From NCBI RefSeq assembly GCF_003056725.1, contig NZ_QBKZ01000004.1, forward strand, positions 421,470 to 485,469: DNA of 64,000 nucleotides, read 5' to 3'. How positions within the stretch are numbered: position 1 is the stretch's first letter; every line of letters begins with the position of its first letter. The stretch comes from Mangrovicoccus ximenensis (GTDB taxonomy: Bacteria > Pseudomonadota > Alphaproteobacteria > Rhodobacterales > Rhodobacteraceae). A program made the position numbers and the translations under genes. The notes below the pieces were generated by a model. That model saw only the letters and a list, made by a program, of their open reading frames with translations, was not told the DNA's origin and searched no databases. Below are positions 26,875-35,972 of this stretch, piece by piece.

Positions 26875-27705
26875 ATGTTCGACCCTTCGCCGGCTGCCTT
26901 CCCCGTCCTGCTTCTCGCAACCGGCGCCTTCGCCGGCATCCTGCCGGGGCTGCTGGGCATCGGCGGCGGCATCTTCCTCATTCCGGTGCCGATGATCATC
27001 TTCCGCGGCTTCGAGGTGTCGGACGCCGCCATCATGCAGCTTTGCGTCGGCGCCTCCACGGCGGCAATCGCGGCCCCTTCGATCCGCTCGGTCTGGCCGC
27101 ATCACCGCCATGGCGCCGTCCAGCTCGGCATCCTGCGGGGCTGGGCGCCGGGGTTGGCGGCGGGCGCCGTCCTCGGCGTGGTCACGGCGACCTCGCTGAA
27201 ATCCGGCACGCCGATGCTGGTCTTCGGCACGCTTGCGGCACTGGTCGGGGGCTGCATGCTGGCCGGCAACCCCAAATGGCGGATTGCCGGCAGCCTTCCC
27301 GGCCCGCAGGTTCATGTGCCCTATTCCGGCGCGATGGGCTTTGTCTGCGCGATGACGGGCATCGGCGGCGGCACGCCGGTGAACCGGGCGATCGCCGCCT
27401 CCGCGGGCTTCGGGCTGCTGATATCGCTTCCTGCCGCCGTGCCCTGCCTGCTGGCCGCGCCCGCCGATGGCACGGTGCCGGCCTTCGCGGCGATCACCGC
27501 CATGACCTTTCTCACGGTGCCGCTCGGCGCCCGGCTGACCCATGTGCTGCCCGCGGCAAAGCTGCGCAAGGTCTTCGCCCTGTTCATCATCCTCGCGGCG
27601 CTCAACATGCTGCGCAATGCCCTCTTCCGAAGGAGACGTTTCCAGTGGCCCCAACGACCCCCACCGATCCCGCCGAGTTCGGCGCCGCCGAGGCCCGCCG
27701 CCTGA
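26875..27705 (+). CDS. TauE/SafE-family membrane permease
   Basis: 276 residues with about eight hydrophobic helices in two repeats. The family glycine motifs are GILPGLLGIGGGIFLIPVPM (repeat 1) and MGFVCAMTGIGGGTP (repeat 2). Members export or import sulfite, sulfonates or other organic anions; the substrate is unknown here. The last 60 bases overlap the start of an amidase gene. ATG 26875 is preferred over GTG 26833, which lies just after the operator dyad. Confidence 0.88.
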   Translation: MFDPSPAAFPVLLLATGAFAGILPGLLGIGGGIFLIPVPMIIFRGFEVSDAAIMQLCVGASTAAIAAPSIRSVWPHHRHGAVQLGILRGWAPGLAAGAVLGVVTATSLKSGTPMLVFGTLAALVGGCMLAGNPKWRIAGSLPGPQVHVPYSGAMGFVCAMTGIGGGTPVNRAIAASAGFGLLISLPAAVPCLLAAPADGTVPAFAAITAMTFLTVPLGARLTHVLPAAKLRKVFALFIILAALNMLRNALFRRRRFQWPQRPPPIPPSSAPPRPAA

Positions 27706-27825
27706 TCGCCCGCAAGTCGCTCTCTGCCGCGGAACTGGCCGAGGCCTGCATCGCCCGGGTCGAGGCGGTCGACCATGCGGTCAACGCGCTGGTCGCGCGC
27801 GACTTCGACGGGCTGCGCAAGGGCC
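27645..27825 (+). pseudogene. Amidase-signature family protein, first about 60 residues
   Basis: GTG 27645 follows AAGGAGACG. The frame reads PAEFGAAEARRLIARKSLSA, then ELAEACIARVEAVDHAVNAL and VARDFDGLRK, the N-terminal helices of amidase-signature enzymes (GatA/AmiE type). The catalytic Ser-Ser-Lys region lies further downstream and is absent: the DNA turns into a minus-strand gene at about 27825. Co-translation with the TauE gene is suggested by the overlap. Confidence 0.75.
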
Positions 27826-29025
27826 GGCATCCGCCTGCCCGCCGAGCAGCGCGTCGAGCAGCGCGTCGCCGCCCTCGGCGATGACCATGTCGAAGGGCGG
27901 ATCCGGCCCGACATGCTGGCGCGCCCAGCTGTTGGCGGCGATGGCGACGCGCATCCCGGCGAGGTCGCCGAGCCCGGCGATGCCCTGGCCTTCGCCCTTG
28001 CGCACGAAGATGGAATAGGGCGACTGCTGCAGCGGGATGGTGAAATCCATCACCTCCTGCTTGCTTTCGGTGATGCTCAGCGGCGGCAGCAGGTCGTAGC
28101 TGCCGCCGGAGGGGCCGCGCGCCCAGTCATCCGAGGAAATCGGCGTGAAATGCAGCCGCAGCCCGGCCCGGTCGGCCAGCTGGCGCAGCGCCTCGACCCC
28201 GTAGCCGGTCACGGTGCCGTCGCCGCGCACGACCTGGTAGGGCGGGAAATGGGTGACCCCCACGGTAAGGACCGGCGGCACGGCTGCGGGGCGGCGGATG
28301 TTCCAGTGCTCCAGCAGCCGGGCGAGCTTGCCGCTTTCGCTCAGTGCGGCGATGGCGGCATTCACCTTCGGTGCCAGGGCAGCGCGCCGCGGCGACAGCA
28401 TCACGTGCAGGTCGTCGCTGCGCAGTGCCGGGTCCACGGTCCGCACCCGGTAGTCCAGCCGGGTCTGGCGCAGCAGGTCGGTCGCCATCTTGTAGGCGGT
28501 CACGACGCCGTCGATCTTGCCCATGATCAGCGCGCCAAAGGCGTCGCGCGCATCGGTGAAGGCCACGACTTCGCCGGCGCGGCCGCCGAGATGGCCCAGA
28601 TCGGCGCCGTCGGTTTCGCCGATCACGCCGATCCGGCGGCCGCGCATGTCCTCGATGGTCGGCGCCGGCCCCTCGCGTTCCGGCACGAAGAGATAGACCG
28701 CGGTCTCGCCGACCGGGTCCGAGGCGATGTTGGTGTCGAGGATCGGAAGCTCCGGCGGGCCGGCCAGAAGGTCGGTGACGCCGGTGCGCTGCGCGACGAG
28801 CGCGGCCTTGGGCGAGGCGAATTCGACGAAGATCAGTTCGAACCCGGCTTCTTCGGCGACGGCGCGGGCAAGTTCGGCGTAGAAGCCCGTCAGCTTGCCG
28901 TGCTCGTCCTTTTCATAGGCGCCCGGCCAGTCGACCCAAGGCACGCTGAGCCTCTGCTGGGCCCCCGCGGCAGGCGCGAGGACCCAGAGGAGGAGGCAGG
29001 ACAGGGCGGCGATCAGGCGGTTCAA
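27826..29025 (-). pseudogene. Protein with two tandem family-3 solute-binding domains, C-terminus lost
   Basis: About 400 residues after a signal peptide (MNRLIAALSCLLLWVLAPAAGAQ). Domain 1 spans about 25-245 (LTGFYAELARAVAEEAGFELIF) and domain 2 about 250-400 (LTVGVTHFPPYQVVRGDGTV, YDLLPPLSITESKQEVMDF). Tandem SBP_bac_3 domains are typical periplasmic sensor parts of hybrid histidine kinases or diguanylate cyclases, less often of transport proteins. The gene is cut after LLGGQADAG, so any membrane helix and output domain are missing. Confidence 0.75.
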
Positions 29026-29115
29026 CGGCGCTATCTTCCGGGGAATTACCCGGGATCCATAGCACCGGCTTGGTGTTCAATTGGTAACCGCCCGCCGCCT
29101 GTTCCCGGCCGGGGC

Positions 29116-29312
29116 TCAGTCGAGCGCCTTGTCGGCGGCGTCGGACTGGCCCGCCGTCCAATAGCCCGCGGCCTTCATCCAGGCGCCCGGATGGCCGAGC
29201 TCCCCGAGCACGTATTGCTTCAGTGCCCGCGCCACCCCGGCCTCGGCGGCGATCCAGATGAAGCCCTTGCCCGCGGGCAGCTCCAGCGCCTTCAGCGCCT
29301 CGAGCAGCGGCG
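29116..29312 (-). pseudogene. Siderophore-interacting (ferric-siderophore reductase) protein, C-terminal fragment
   Basis: Reading back from stop 29118-29116 gives [40 protein letters not shown] and then [14 protein letters not shown]. This is the SIP C-terminal domain, with the WIAAE-x-x-x-R-x-L-R/K motif and the AAGYW end. Such flavoproteins reduce ferric siderophores in the cytoplasm using NAD(P)H. Only about 65 of roughly 260-300 residues remain. Confidence 0.78.
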
Positions 29313-29424
29313 CCGGGTCGGCGGCGCCATCGTGGCGACCGCCGCGGCGATCTTCGCGCTTTCGGCCAGCCTCGCCGGGCTGCTGCGGCGCCGGAGCACC
29401 GCAGCGGGCAGCGAGCGCGGCTAG
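29313..29424 (+). pseudogene. C-terminal end of an unidentified membrane protein
   Basis: The plus-strand frame [20 protein letters not shown], followed by [15 protein letters not shown] and a stop, is one hydrophobic helix with a positively charged cytoplasmic tail. It looks like the last helix of a polytopic transporter. It abuts the SIP fragment. The family cannot be told. Confidence 0.4.
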
Positions 29425-29434
29425 GCCCTCCGGC

Positions 29435-29746
29435 TCAGCGCACCGACTGGATCGAATCGAAAATTTCCAGCTCCGGCGGCCCCAGATAGATGTCCGCGCT
29501 CGAGCGCGCCCCCGAATGCGCCTTGCGGAAGGCCTCGGATTTCGTCCAGTTCAGGAAGGCCTCCTCGCTCTCCCACATCGTGTGCGAGGCATAGAGCCGG
29601 TAGCCTTCCTTCTCGGCGCCCTTCATCAGGTGGAACTCGACGAAGCCCGGCACCTCCTTCAGGTGGCTGTCGCGGCTCTTCCAGACCGTCTCGAAGGCCT
29701 CCTCCTGGCCGAGCTTCACCTTGAAGCGGTTCATGGTCAGATACAT
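29435..29746 (-). CDS. Antibiotic-biosynthesis-monooxygenase (heme-oxygenase-like) protein
   Basis: 103 residues of the ABM ferredoxin-like fold: [30 protein letters not shown] and [20 protein letters not shown]. The NRF start, the W-x-S-x-x-A-F-x-W motif and the length agree with the IsdG/HmoB-like heme-degrading group, often found with heme or siderophore uptake genes. Here a siderophore-reductase fragment lies next to it. The exact function needs biochemical data. Confidence 0.82.
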   Translation of the reverse strand: MYLTMNRFKVKLGQEEAFETVWKSRDSHLKEVPGFVEFHLMKGAEKEGYRLYASHTMWESEEAFLNWTKSEAFRKAHSGARSSADIYLGPPELEIFDSIQSVR

Positions 29747-29818
29747 TGCCTGTCTCCTTCTGGCCTTCCGTCCCGTATCAGGGCATTACGTCCTCGAACG
29801 TCAAGCAGGAGCAATGCC

Positions 29819-30520
29819 ATGCGTCTCTTCGTCGGCCTCGGCAATCCCGGCGCGAAATACGCCCAGAACCGCCACAATATCGGCTTCATGGTTCTCGACC
29901 GGATCGCCTCGGATCACGGCGCGGCGCCCTGGCGGTCGAAATTCCAGGCCGAAGTGACCGAGGCCGTCCTGGGCGGCGAGAAGGTCATCCTCCTGAAGCC
30001 CCAGACCTTCATGAACCTCTCCGGCCAGTCGGTCGGCGAAGCCGCGCGCTTCTACAAGATCCCGCCCTCCCATATCGTGGTGTTCCATGACGAGCTGGAC
30101 CTCGCGCCCGGCAAGGTGCGCACCAAGACCGGCGGCGGACATGCCGGGCATAACGGGCTGCGCTCGATCCATCAGCATATCGGCGCGGAGTATGACCGGG
30201 TGCGGCTGGGGATCGGCCATCCGGGGCACAAGGACAAGGTCTCGGGCTATGTGCTGTCGGATTTCGCCAAGGCCGAGGAAGAGTGGCTCGACAACGTGGT
30301 CCGCGGCTGCTCGGACGGCGCGCCGGGGCTGGCCAAGGGCTATGGCGCGAAGTTCATGAACGCCGTGGCGCTGCGCACCGCGCCGCCGCGCTCGGGCGGC
30401 GGCGGCAAGCCCGGAAAGAAGGCGCCGAAGACGCCTGCGCGGCGTGTTTGGGGCTATGCAGGCCGGGCCTGCCCGCCGGTCCGCCGGGCTCCGGTGATGT
30501 CGCGCCGCGTGTCCATGTAA
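29819..30520 (+). CDS. pth: Peptidyl-tRNA hydrolase
   Basis: The start is ATG 29819, with AGGAG four bases upstream. The first about 195 residues match the family: [20 protein letters not shown] with the catalytic His in NRHNIGF (about residue 20), [23 protein letters not shown], and [13 protein letters not shown]. It recycles peptidyl-tRNA released from stalled ribosomes. The tail after [12 protein letters not shown] departs from the usual D-T-R-S-P-L-Q-R ending, so the DNA after about 30440 may come from elsewhere. The catalytic core is intact. Confidence 0.93.
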   Translation: MRLFVGLGNPGAKYAQNRHNIGFMVLDRIASDHGAAPWRSKFQAEVTEAVLGGEKVILLKPQTFMNLSGQSVGEAARFYKIPPSHIVVFHDELDLAPGKVRTKTGGGHAGHNGLRSIHQHIGAEYDRVRLGIGHPGHKDKVSGYVLSDFAKAEEEWLDNVVRGCSDGAPGLAKGYGAKFMNAVALRTAPPRSGGGGKPGKKAPKTPARRVWGYAGRACPPVRRAPVMSRRVSM

Positions 30521-30739
30521 TTGCACCGACTGCCCGGGCCTGCAGGGCCGGTGCCGTCGGCAAGCCGCGGGAGCAGTCCCGGATTGCGGCGGAGGTGCCC
30601 GTCTCCTCAGAGAGCCAGGCCCCGCGCTGCGCCGGGGCAGGGCCACGGGAGACTGGATATCCGGGGAGGATTGCCGACGGGGACATCCCTGCATGGCCGG
30701 TTCCGGACGCCGCGGCGCCCTTTCCGGCCATGGCGGCGG

Positions 30740-31864
30740 TCATTGATCCGTCCCGCCGCCGGTTGCGGGGAAATGCGCCGCCATCAGCGCTTCCAGCTCG
30801 GGATCGCGCTGCAGCCCCGGCACCGGCGAGAACCGCGTGCCCTTCCAGCCGGTCGAGGTGCCGCGGCAATGGATGAAGGCCAGATCCTCGCGCGGCGCCA
30901 GCAGCCGGAACAGCTCGCCGCCGACATGGTGGACGAACCAGCCGGCCCGGCTGAGCAGGCCGTCGGGCACGGCGCACCATTTCGGGTTGGACCGCTTCTC
31001 GGTCGGGGCGCGCCAGACATTGAAGCGGTGCGGGCAGGGCGCGGGATCGGTTTCGGCCGGGTAGGCCCAGCTGCCGGGCAGGCGGACCGCGCCGAGGCGG
31101 CTTGCCAGCGTCGCCTCGAAAACGGTCTGCGCGCCGCGCTTCAGGACGATCTCGTCGATATCCGCATTGAGCACGGCGCGCGCCTTGCGCAGCACGTCTG
31201 TGCGCGCGAGGTTCATCAGCGCGGGCTGCAGGAATTTCGGCCTCACTTCGAAGCCCTTGCCGGAATCGCGCGGGCCGTAGGGGTAATCCGCGACCAGCAC
31301 GGCGGACGCCTTCAGCCCGGGAACGGCGGCGATTTCCGCGGCCAGCCGGGCAGGCGTGTAGGCGGTGGAGCCGTTGTCATAGACCAGCGCGGCCTCCAGC
31401 CCGTGCACTTCGACCAGATGGGCCAGCCATTGCCGGATCCAGCCCAGATCGTTGTCGCGGTTCATCGTCACCACGGCGTTCAGCCCGGCAAAGCGGTCCG
31501 AGATGTCCGGCCGCGGCGCGATGCGCCAGCCGCCCGGCCAGTCGAGCGAGACCGTGCCGCGCGGCGCCTTGATCGCCACCTGCTCGTATTTCGCCGACCA
31601 GCGGCGGCTGAGTCCCTTGACCGGTTCGCCGTCGAGCCGCAGCCGGTCGCGGAATTCCGGCCAGAGATTGAGGAAGCGCGGCGCGGTGAACAGGTATTCC
31701 CCCTCTGCCTCGTGATAGACGCAGTCATAGAACAGCGTCCGCCGGTCATAGCGTTCGAGGTAATGTGCGCTCTGCCGCTGCGGCTTGCGCACATGCCTGC
31801 GGCGGAATTCCGACGCCTCGGGCAGGACCGCACCGGCGAGAACGAGACAGAGAGGATCTGGCAT
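30740..31864 (-). CDS. Glycosyltransferase family 92/2-like protein
   Basis: 374 residues. The central part has features of a GT-A glycosyltransferase: NAVVTMNRDNDLGWIRQWL, HLVEVHGLEAALVYDNGSTA (acceptor/nucleotide side), and VLNADIDEIVL carrying the D-x-D metal motif. Rhodobacteraceae have several such proteins near polysaccharide genes. ATG 31864 starts MPDPLCLVLAGAVLPEAS; an upstream ATG at 31903 is less likely. No carbohydrate cluster surrounds it, and the sugar is unknown. Confidence 0.68.
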   Translation of the reverse strand: MPDPLCLVLAGAVLPEASEFRRRHVRKPQRQSAHYLERYDRRTLFYDCVYHEAEGEYLFTAPRFLNLWPEFRDRLRLDGEPVKGLSRRWSAKYEQVAIKAPRGTVSLDWPGGWRIAPRPDISDRFAGLNAVVTMNRDNDLGWIRQWLAHLVEVHGLEAALVYDNGSTAYTPARLAAEIAAVPGLKASAVLVADYPYGPRDSGKGFEVRPKFLQPALMNLARTDVLRKARAVLNADIDEIVLKRGAQTVFEATLASRLGAVRLPGSWAYPAETDPAPCPHRFNVWRAPTEKRSNPKWCAVPDGLLSRAGWFVHHVGGELFRLLAPREDLAFIHCRGTSTGWKGTRFSPVPGLQRDPELEALMAAHFPATGGGTDQ

Positions 31865-31927
31865 TGCTTGGTTCCGGACAGCTTCGCCTCCGGGGTTCAG
31901 CAAGTTTCCGGCCCTGTTGCAAGGGCG

Positions 31928-32155
31928 TTATTTCCCGGCGCGCTCCCGGTAGTGGCGCAGGATGAACAGCCGGAGGGCCGAGGCGAGCCCCATCTGGTTG
32001 CCGCGGCCTTCGTCGATCTCGGCCGCCAGGGCGTTGACGGGCTGGCGCCGTTCTGCCGCGATCTCCTGGAAGGCGGACCAGAAATCGTCTTCGAGCGAGA
32101 CGCTTGTCCTGTGCCCCTTGAGGGTCAGCGAGTGTTTCTTGGGACGGCTACTCAT
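31928..32155 (-). CDS. Ribbon-helix-helix domain protein
   Basis: 75 residues of the small family that sits with DUF4169, fumC and sspB in this lineage. The beta-strand motif KHSLTLKGHRTSVSLEDDFW is followed by FQEIAAERRQPVNALAAEID, the two RHH helices. RHH proteins bind DNA as dimers and often control their own operon. Two related dyads lie 58 and 118 bp upstream of this start. The target is unknown. Confidence 0.85.
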   Translation of the reverse strand: MSSRPKKHSLTLKGHRTSVSLEDDFWSAFQEIAAERRQPVNALAAEIDEGRGNQMGLASALRLFILRHYRERAGK

Positions 32156-32535
32156 ACGTCAAATGTCTCCTTGGGCCGCGCCCTGTCCTGGCCTGAACAC
32201 GCCGGGGACCTGAATTGGCCAGTTTCCTGCACGCAGCCCCGCTCGGCTCACGAGGGCCGGAGCGCGACTCCGAATTGGCCAATTTCTTCGGCCGCCGCCG
32301 AACACCGGACCCGGCTCCTGCGGCATCCGGAAGATGTCTTTCCGACAAGCCGGAGCTGCGGTCGGCAGCTTCTGCGTTGCGTCAATCACTTTTTCCCGAC
32401 GTCAGGCATATAATGTAAATTTAATCCGATCTTTAAGCCAAACCTTTCTAACTGGTTAAAAATTAATGATTTCGTGGCGAATTCACTGCCCGGAGGCGCA
32501 ATTGTTGCTGCAACCCTGCCGTGCGGAAGTGCGAA
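32156..32535. other. 380-bp intergenic region with an A/T-rich patch
   Basis: It separates the DUF4169 gene from the RHH gene, both on the minus strand. About 32400-32470 is unusually A/T-rich for this genome, for example TTAAATTTACATTATAT on the minus strand, resembling a promoter (a TTGGCT-like -35 17 bp before TTACAT). It also contains two AATTGGCCA dyads. Confidence 0.5.
32213..32284. promoter_or_regulatory. Two direct copies of an AATTGGCCAATT dyad
   Basis: AATTGGCCAGTT (32213-32224) and the perfect palindrome AATTGGCCAATT (32273-32284) have centres 60 bp apart, upstream of the RHH gene. The paired arrangement fits an operator for a dimeric regulator, possibly the RHH protein itself. 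Confidence 0.45.
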
Positions 32536-32730
32536 TCACTCGCCTTCCGGGTCGCCGTCGCGGCGATGGCCGTCGAGATGGCGCTGGCTGCGCTCGGCGT
32601 CCTGGCGGTCCCGGAGCTTCTCGGCCTTGCTGCGCCCGAACTTCGCCGCGTTTCCGTCGGCTTGTTTCCGGGCCTCCTCGCGCTGGCGGGTCTTGCGGAA
32701 TTTCGAAAGGCTGATCGGCTTGTCGGCCAT
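32536..32730 (-). CDS. DUF4169 family small basic protein
   Basis: 64 residues: MADKPISLSKFRKTRQREEA, then RKQADGNAAKFGRSKAEKLR, highly charged and without membrane segments. The sequence matches the DUF4169 family, which in alphaproteobacteria lies between fumC and an RHH gene, as here. No function is known. It is separated from fumC by a terminator hairpin. Confidence 0.88.
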   Translation of the reverse strand: MADKPISLSKFRKTRQREEARKQADGNAAKFGRSKAEKLRDRQDAERSQRHLDGHRRDGDPEGE

Positions 32731-32777
32731 GGCGGTCTCCGGTGTGCTGTGGCGGACAGGATAGCACGGTACGCAAA

Positions 32778-32803
32778 GGGGCGCGGCAACACTGCCGCGC
32801 CCC
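32778..32803 (-). terminator. Intrinsic terminator after fumC
   Basis: GGGGCGCGGCA / TGCCGCGCCCC is a perfect 11-bp stem with a 4-base loop, 21 bp after the fumC stop, followed on the minus strand by TTTGCGT. Confidence 0.7.
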
Positions 32804-32823
32804 CCGGTTTCCGTCGGCGAAGG

Positions 32824-34217
32824 TCAGTCCTTCGGGCCGATCATCTGCTCGGGACGGACAACCGCGTCGAAGGTCGCCTCGTCGACGAAGCCGAGCGCGA
32901 TGGCCTCTTCCTTCAGCGTGGTGCCGTTCTTGTGCGCGGTCTTGGCGACCTTGGTGGCGTTGTCGTAGCCGATGGTCGGTGCCAGCGCCGTCACCAGCAT
33001 CAGCGATTCCTTCATCAGCTTGTCGATCCGCGCCGTGTTGGCCTGGGTGCCGACCACCATGTTGTCGGTGAATGCCGAGGCCGAATGCCCAGCAGCTGCA
33101 TCGACTGCAGCACGTTGTAGGACATCATCGGGTTGTAGACGTTCAGCTCGAAATGGCCCTGCGAGCCTGCGAAGCCGACGGCCGCGTCATTGCCCATGAC
33201 ATGCGCGCAGACCATGGTCAGCGCCTCGGCCTGAGTCGGGTTGACCTTGCCCGGCATGATCGAGGAGCCCGGCTCGTTCTCCGGCAGGATCAGCTCGCCG
33301 AGACCCGAGCGCGGGCCCGAGCCCAGCAGGCGCATGTCGTTGGCGATCTTGAACAGCGACGCGGCGACGGTCTTCAGCGCGCCCGAGAACATGACCATGG
33401 CGTCATGCGCGGCCAGCGCCTCGAACTTGTTCGGCGCGGTGACGAAGGGCAGGCCGGTGATGTCGGCCATGTTCTTCGCGACCATCTCGGCCCAGCCCTT
33501 TTTCGTGTTCAGGCCGGTGCCGACGGCGGTGCCGCCCTGCGCCAGTTCGTAGATGTCGCCGAGGCAGGCTTCGACGCGCTCCATGCCCTTCTTGACCTGG
33601 TGGGTGTAGCCCGAGAATTCCTGGCCCAGCGTCAGCGGGGTGGCGTCCTGGGTGTGGGTCCGGCCGATCTTGATGATGTCCTTGAACTCGACCGACTTGG
33701 CTTCGAGCGCGTCATGCAGCTTCTTCAGCCCCGGCAGCAGCACGTCGCGCGCCTGCATGGCGATGGCGACATGCATCGCGGTCGGGAAGGTGTCGTTCGA
33801 GGACTGGCCCATGTTGCAGTGGTCGTTCGGGTGGACCGGCGACTTCGAGGCCATCTGCCCGCCGAGCATCTCGATCGCGCGGTTCGAGATCACCTCGTTG
33901 GCGTTCATGTTCGACTGGGTGCCCGAACCGGTCTGCCACACGACCAGCGGGAAGTTGTCGTCGAACTTGCCTTCGATGACCTCGCCCGCGGCCGCGATGA
34001 TCGCGTCGGCGATCTTCGGCTCCATCGCGCCCAGTTCCTTGTTGGCCATCGCACAGGCCTGCTTGACCACGCCGAGCGCACGGATGATCGGCACCGGCTG
34101 CTTTTCCCAGCCGATCGGGAAGTTCATGATCGAACGCTGGGTCTGGGCGCCCCAGTACTTGTCTGCGGGAACTTCGAGCGGACCGAAGCTGTCGGTCTCG
34201 GTGCGGGTCGCGGTCAT
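32824..34217 (-). pseudogene. fumC: Class II fumarate hydratase with a frameshift
   Basis: From ATG 34217 about 380 residues read normally: [53 protein letters not shown] and the SS loop [13 protein letters not shown] with the catalytic serine. Just after QSMQLLG (about 33085) the frame breaks. The last about 80 residues ([17 protein letters not shown] to [11 protein letters not shown]) continue in another frame. The expected GGCGATGCGGCC appears as GGCATTCGGCC, so one base is missing. The enzyme converts fumarate to malate in the TCA cycle. Either a sequencing error or a true lesion is possible. Confidence 0.9.
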
Positions 34218-34356
34218 GAGACATCCTCCGTTTCATGCGTCGCAAGCGGAATAGCGCTGCATGCCGACGTATGCAATCGCCGCGCAGCACCGAATTGCCG
34301 CATGAAATGCGCTGTCTAGGAGGATGTCGCGATGTTAGCGCCTGAACCGGGCGGGC

Positions 34357-34830
34357 TCACTTGCGGAAGCTGTCGAGGCTGACGACTTCGGCATCGCCGC
34401 GCGGCTTGTCCTCGGGCTCGGACTCGACGTCCTCGGCCATCGGCGCGTCCTCGTCGTCATCCTCGTCCTCATCCACTTCGGTGGTCTCGAAGCGCAGGCC
34501 GAATTCGACCGAGGGGTCCACGAAGGTGCGGATCGCCGTGTAGGGGATGGCCAGCTCTTCGGGCTGGTCGCCGAAATTCAGCGTGATGCGGAACCCGTCC
34601 TCGTCCACCTCCAGGTTGTCGTACCAGTGCTGGATCACGATCGTCATCTCCGACGGATAGAGATCGAGCAGCCAATCGGCGACTTCGACGCCCTCGCATT
34701 TGGTGTCGAAGGTGATGAAGAAATGGTGCTCTCCCGGCAGTCCGTGTTCGGCGACATCGCCGAGAACCTGCCGGATCAGTCCGCGCATCGCGCGGTGCAT
34801 CATGTTTCCGTAGTCGATGGTGCGGGCCAT
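34357..34830 (-). CDS. SspB-family ClpXP adaptor
   Basis: 157 residues. The SspB fold covers about 1-115 (MARTIDYGNMMHRAMRGLIR, HHFFITFDTKCEGVEVADWL, EMTIVIQHWYDNLEV, LNFGDQPEELAIPYTAI). An acidic linker (EVDEDEDDDEDAP) and a short conserved tail (EVVSLDSFRK) follow. The tail resembles the ClpX-tethering module. SspB delivers ssrA-tagged proteins to ClpXP. The gene lies upstream of fumC on the same strand, as in relatives. Confidence 0.9.
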   Translation of the reverse strand: MARTIDYGNMMHRAMRGLIRQVLGDVAEHGLPGEHHFFITFDTKCEGVEVADWLLDLYPSEMTIVIQHWYDNLEVDEDGFRITLNFGDQPEELAIPYTAIRTFVDPSVEFGLRFETTEVDEDEDDDEDAPMAEDVESEPEDKPRGDAEVVSLDSFRK

Positions 34831-34909
34831 GGTGTCTCTCGCTTTCTTACCCGTCTAACCGAATGCCGCGGCGATTGAAAAGGGGCGGATCGCGCGAATT
34901 GCCGCAACT

Positions 34910-35630
34910 TCAGCCGAGGAGGGCCGGAACCGCTGCGATGGCTGCCGACAGGGCCAGGACCGGACCGATCGGAATCTTCCCGACCAGCATGAGCAAGCCC
35001 GCGCAAAAAGCAAGCGCGACGGAAAGCGGGCGGAAGCTGCCGGGATCGGGCAGCAGGATCCGCGCGGGGCCGATGGCGGCGGTTTCGAGGCTGCCGAAGA
35101 AGACATGCAGCGCGAACCAGAGCGACAGGTTCAGGATCACGCCGCAGACCGCCGCCGAAATTGCGGCAAGCGCGCCGGCGAGCCGCGGCCGCCCCGAGAT
35201 TGCCTCGACATAGGGCGCGCCGGCGAAGATCCACAGGAAGCAGGGCACGAAGGTCACCCAGAGCGCCATCGCCCCGGCCGCCAGCGCCAGTCCCCAGCCG
35301 CCGGCATTGCCGCCCGCCAGCATCGCGACGAACTGCGTCACCAGGATCAGCGGGCCCGGCGTGGTCTCGGCGAGGCCGAGACCGTCCATCATCTGCGCGG
35401 CGCTGATCCAGCCATGCTGCTGCACGACCTCCTGCGCCATGTAGGCCAGCACCGCATAGGCGCCGCCGAAGGTGACCACCGCGAGCTTCGAGAAAAACAG
35501 CGCGACATCGGTCAGCAGCGTCCAGCCCATCGCCCAGGCCAGCGCCACCGGCAGCGCCCAGAGCCCGCCCCAGAGCGCCAGCGTGCCGAGCGTCCGCGTG
35601 CCGGTCACCGAGGGGGCGGGGCGGGCCTCG
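34910..35630 (-). pseudogene. Chromate transporter (ChrA), C-terminal part
   Basis: About 237 residues with some six helices. The second CHR domain is marked by FFSKLAVVTFGGAYAVLAYM and GLAETTPGPLILVTQFVAML. CHR proteins expel chromate or related oxyanions across the inner membrane. The N-terminal CHR domain is missing; the DNA switches to an IS30 transposase start at about 35630. It ends 80 bp from the sspB promoter side. Confidence 0.82.
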
Positions 35631-35753
35631 CTCCCGGCAGATCGTGGAGCGGTGACGGCCGACCAGCAGCGCGATCTCGGCCACGCGCACGCCCTGGTCG
35701 GAAAGCTTCTGGATGATCCGCCGTTCCCAGAGGTCGAGCCCGACATGCGCCAT
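35631..35753 (-). mobile_element. IS30-family transposase, N-terminal remnant
   Basis: From ATG 35753 about 41 codons read MAHVGLDLWERRIIQKLSDQ and GVRVAEIALLVGRHRSTICRE. This is the N-terminal helix-turn-helix of IS30-type transposases (RSTI-x-RE is characteristic). The catalytic DDE domain is absent. I could not find terminal inverted repeats. The remnant touches the break in the chromate transporter, so an insertion may have caused that truncation. Confidence 0.6.
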
Positions 35754-35939
35754 CGGGCAATCTCCTGTTTTCACGAAGAATAGTGGCGATGTCGCAAGCC
35801 AGGATGGAATGTACCCGCCTACAGGACTGCCACTCGATAGTCATAGTTATGACATCATTTTTGACGTGCCGCCTGCAGCGGGGGGGATGCCCGACCCGGA
35901 GAACCTGCGGACGGTGAACCGGCACCCGCCAAGTCAGGC

Positions 35940-35966
35940 CCTCCTGCCGTTTCCGGCGGCAGGAGG
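35940..35966 (-). terminator. Hairpin terminator after the aldehyde dehydrogenase
   Basis: CCTCCTGCCG / CGGCAGGAGG is a 10-bp stem with a 7-base loop, six bases beyond the stop codon on the minus strand. No clear T-run follows. Confidence 0.6.
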
Positions 35967-35972
35967 AGGGGG

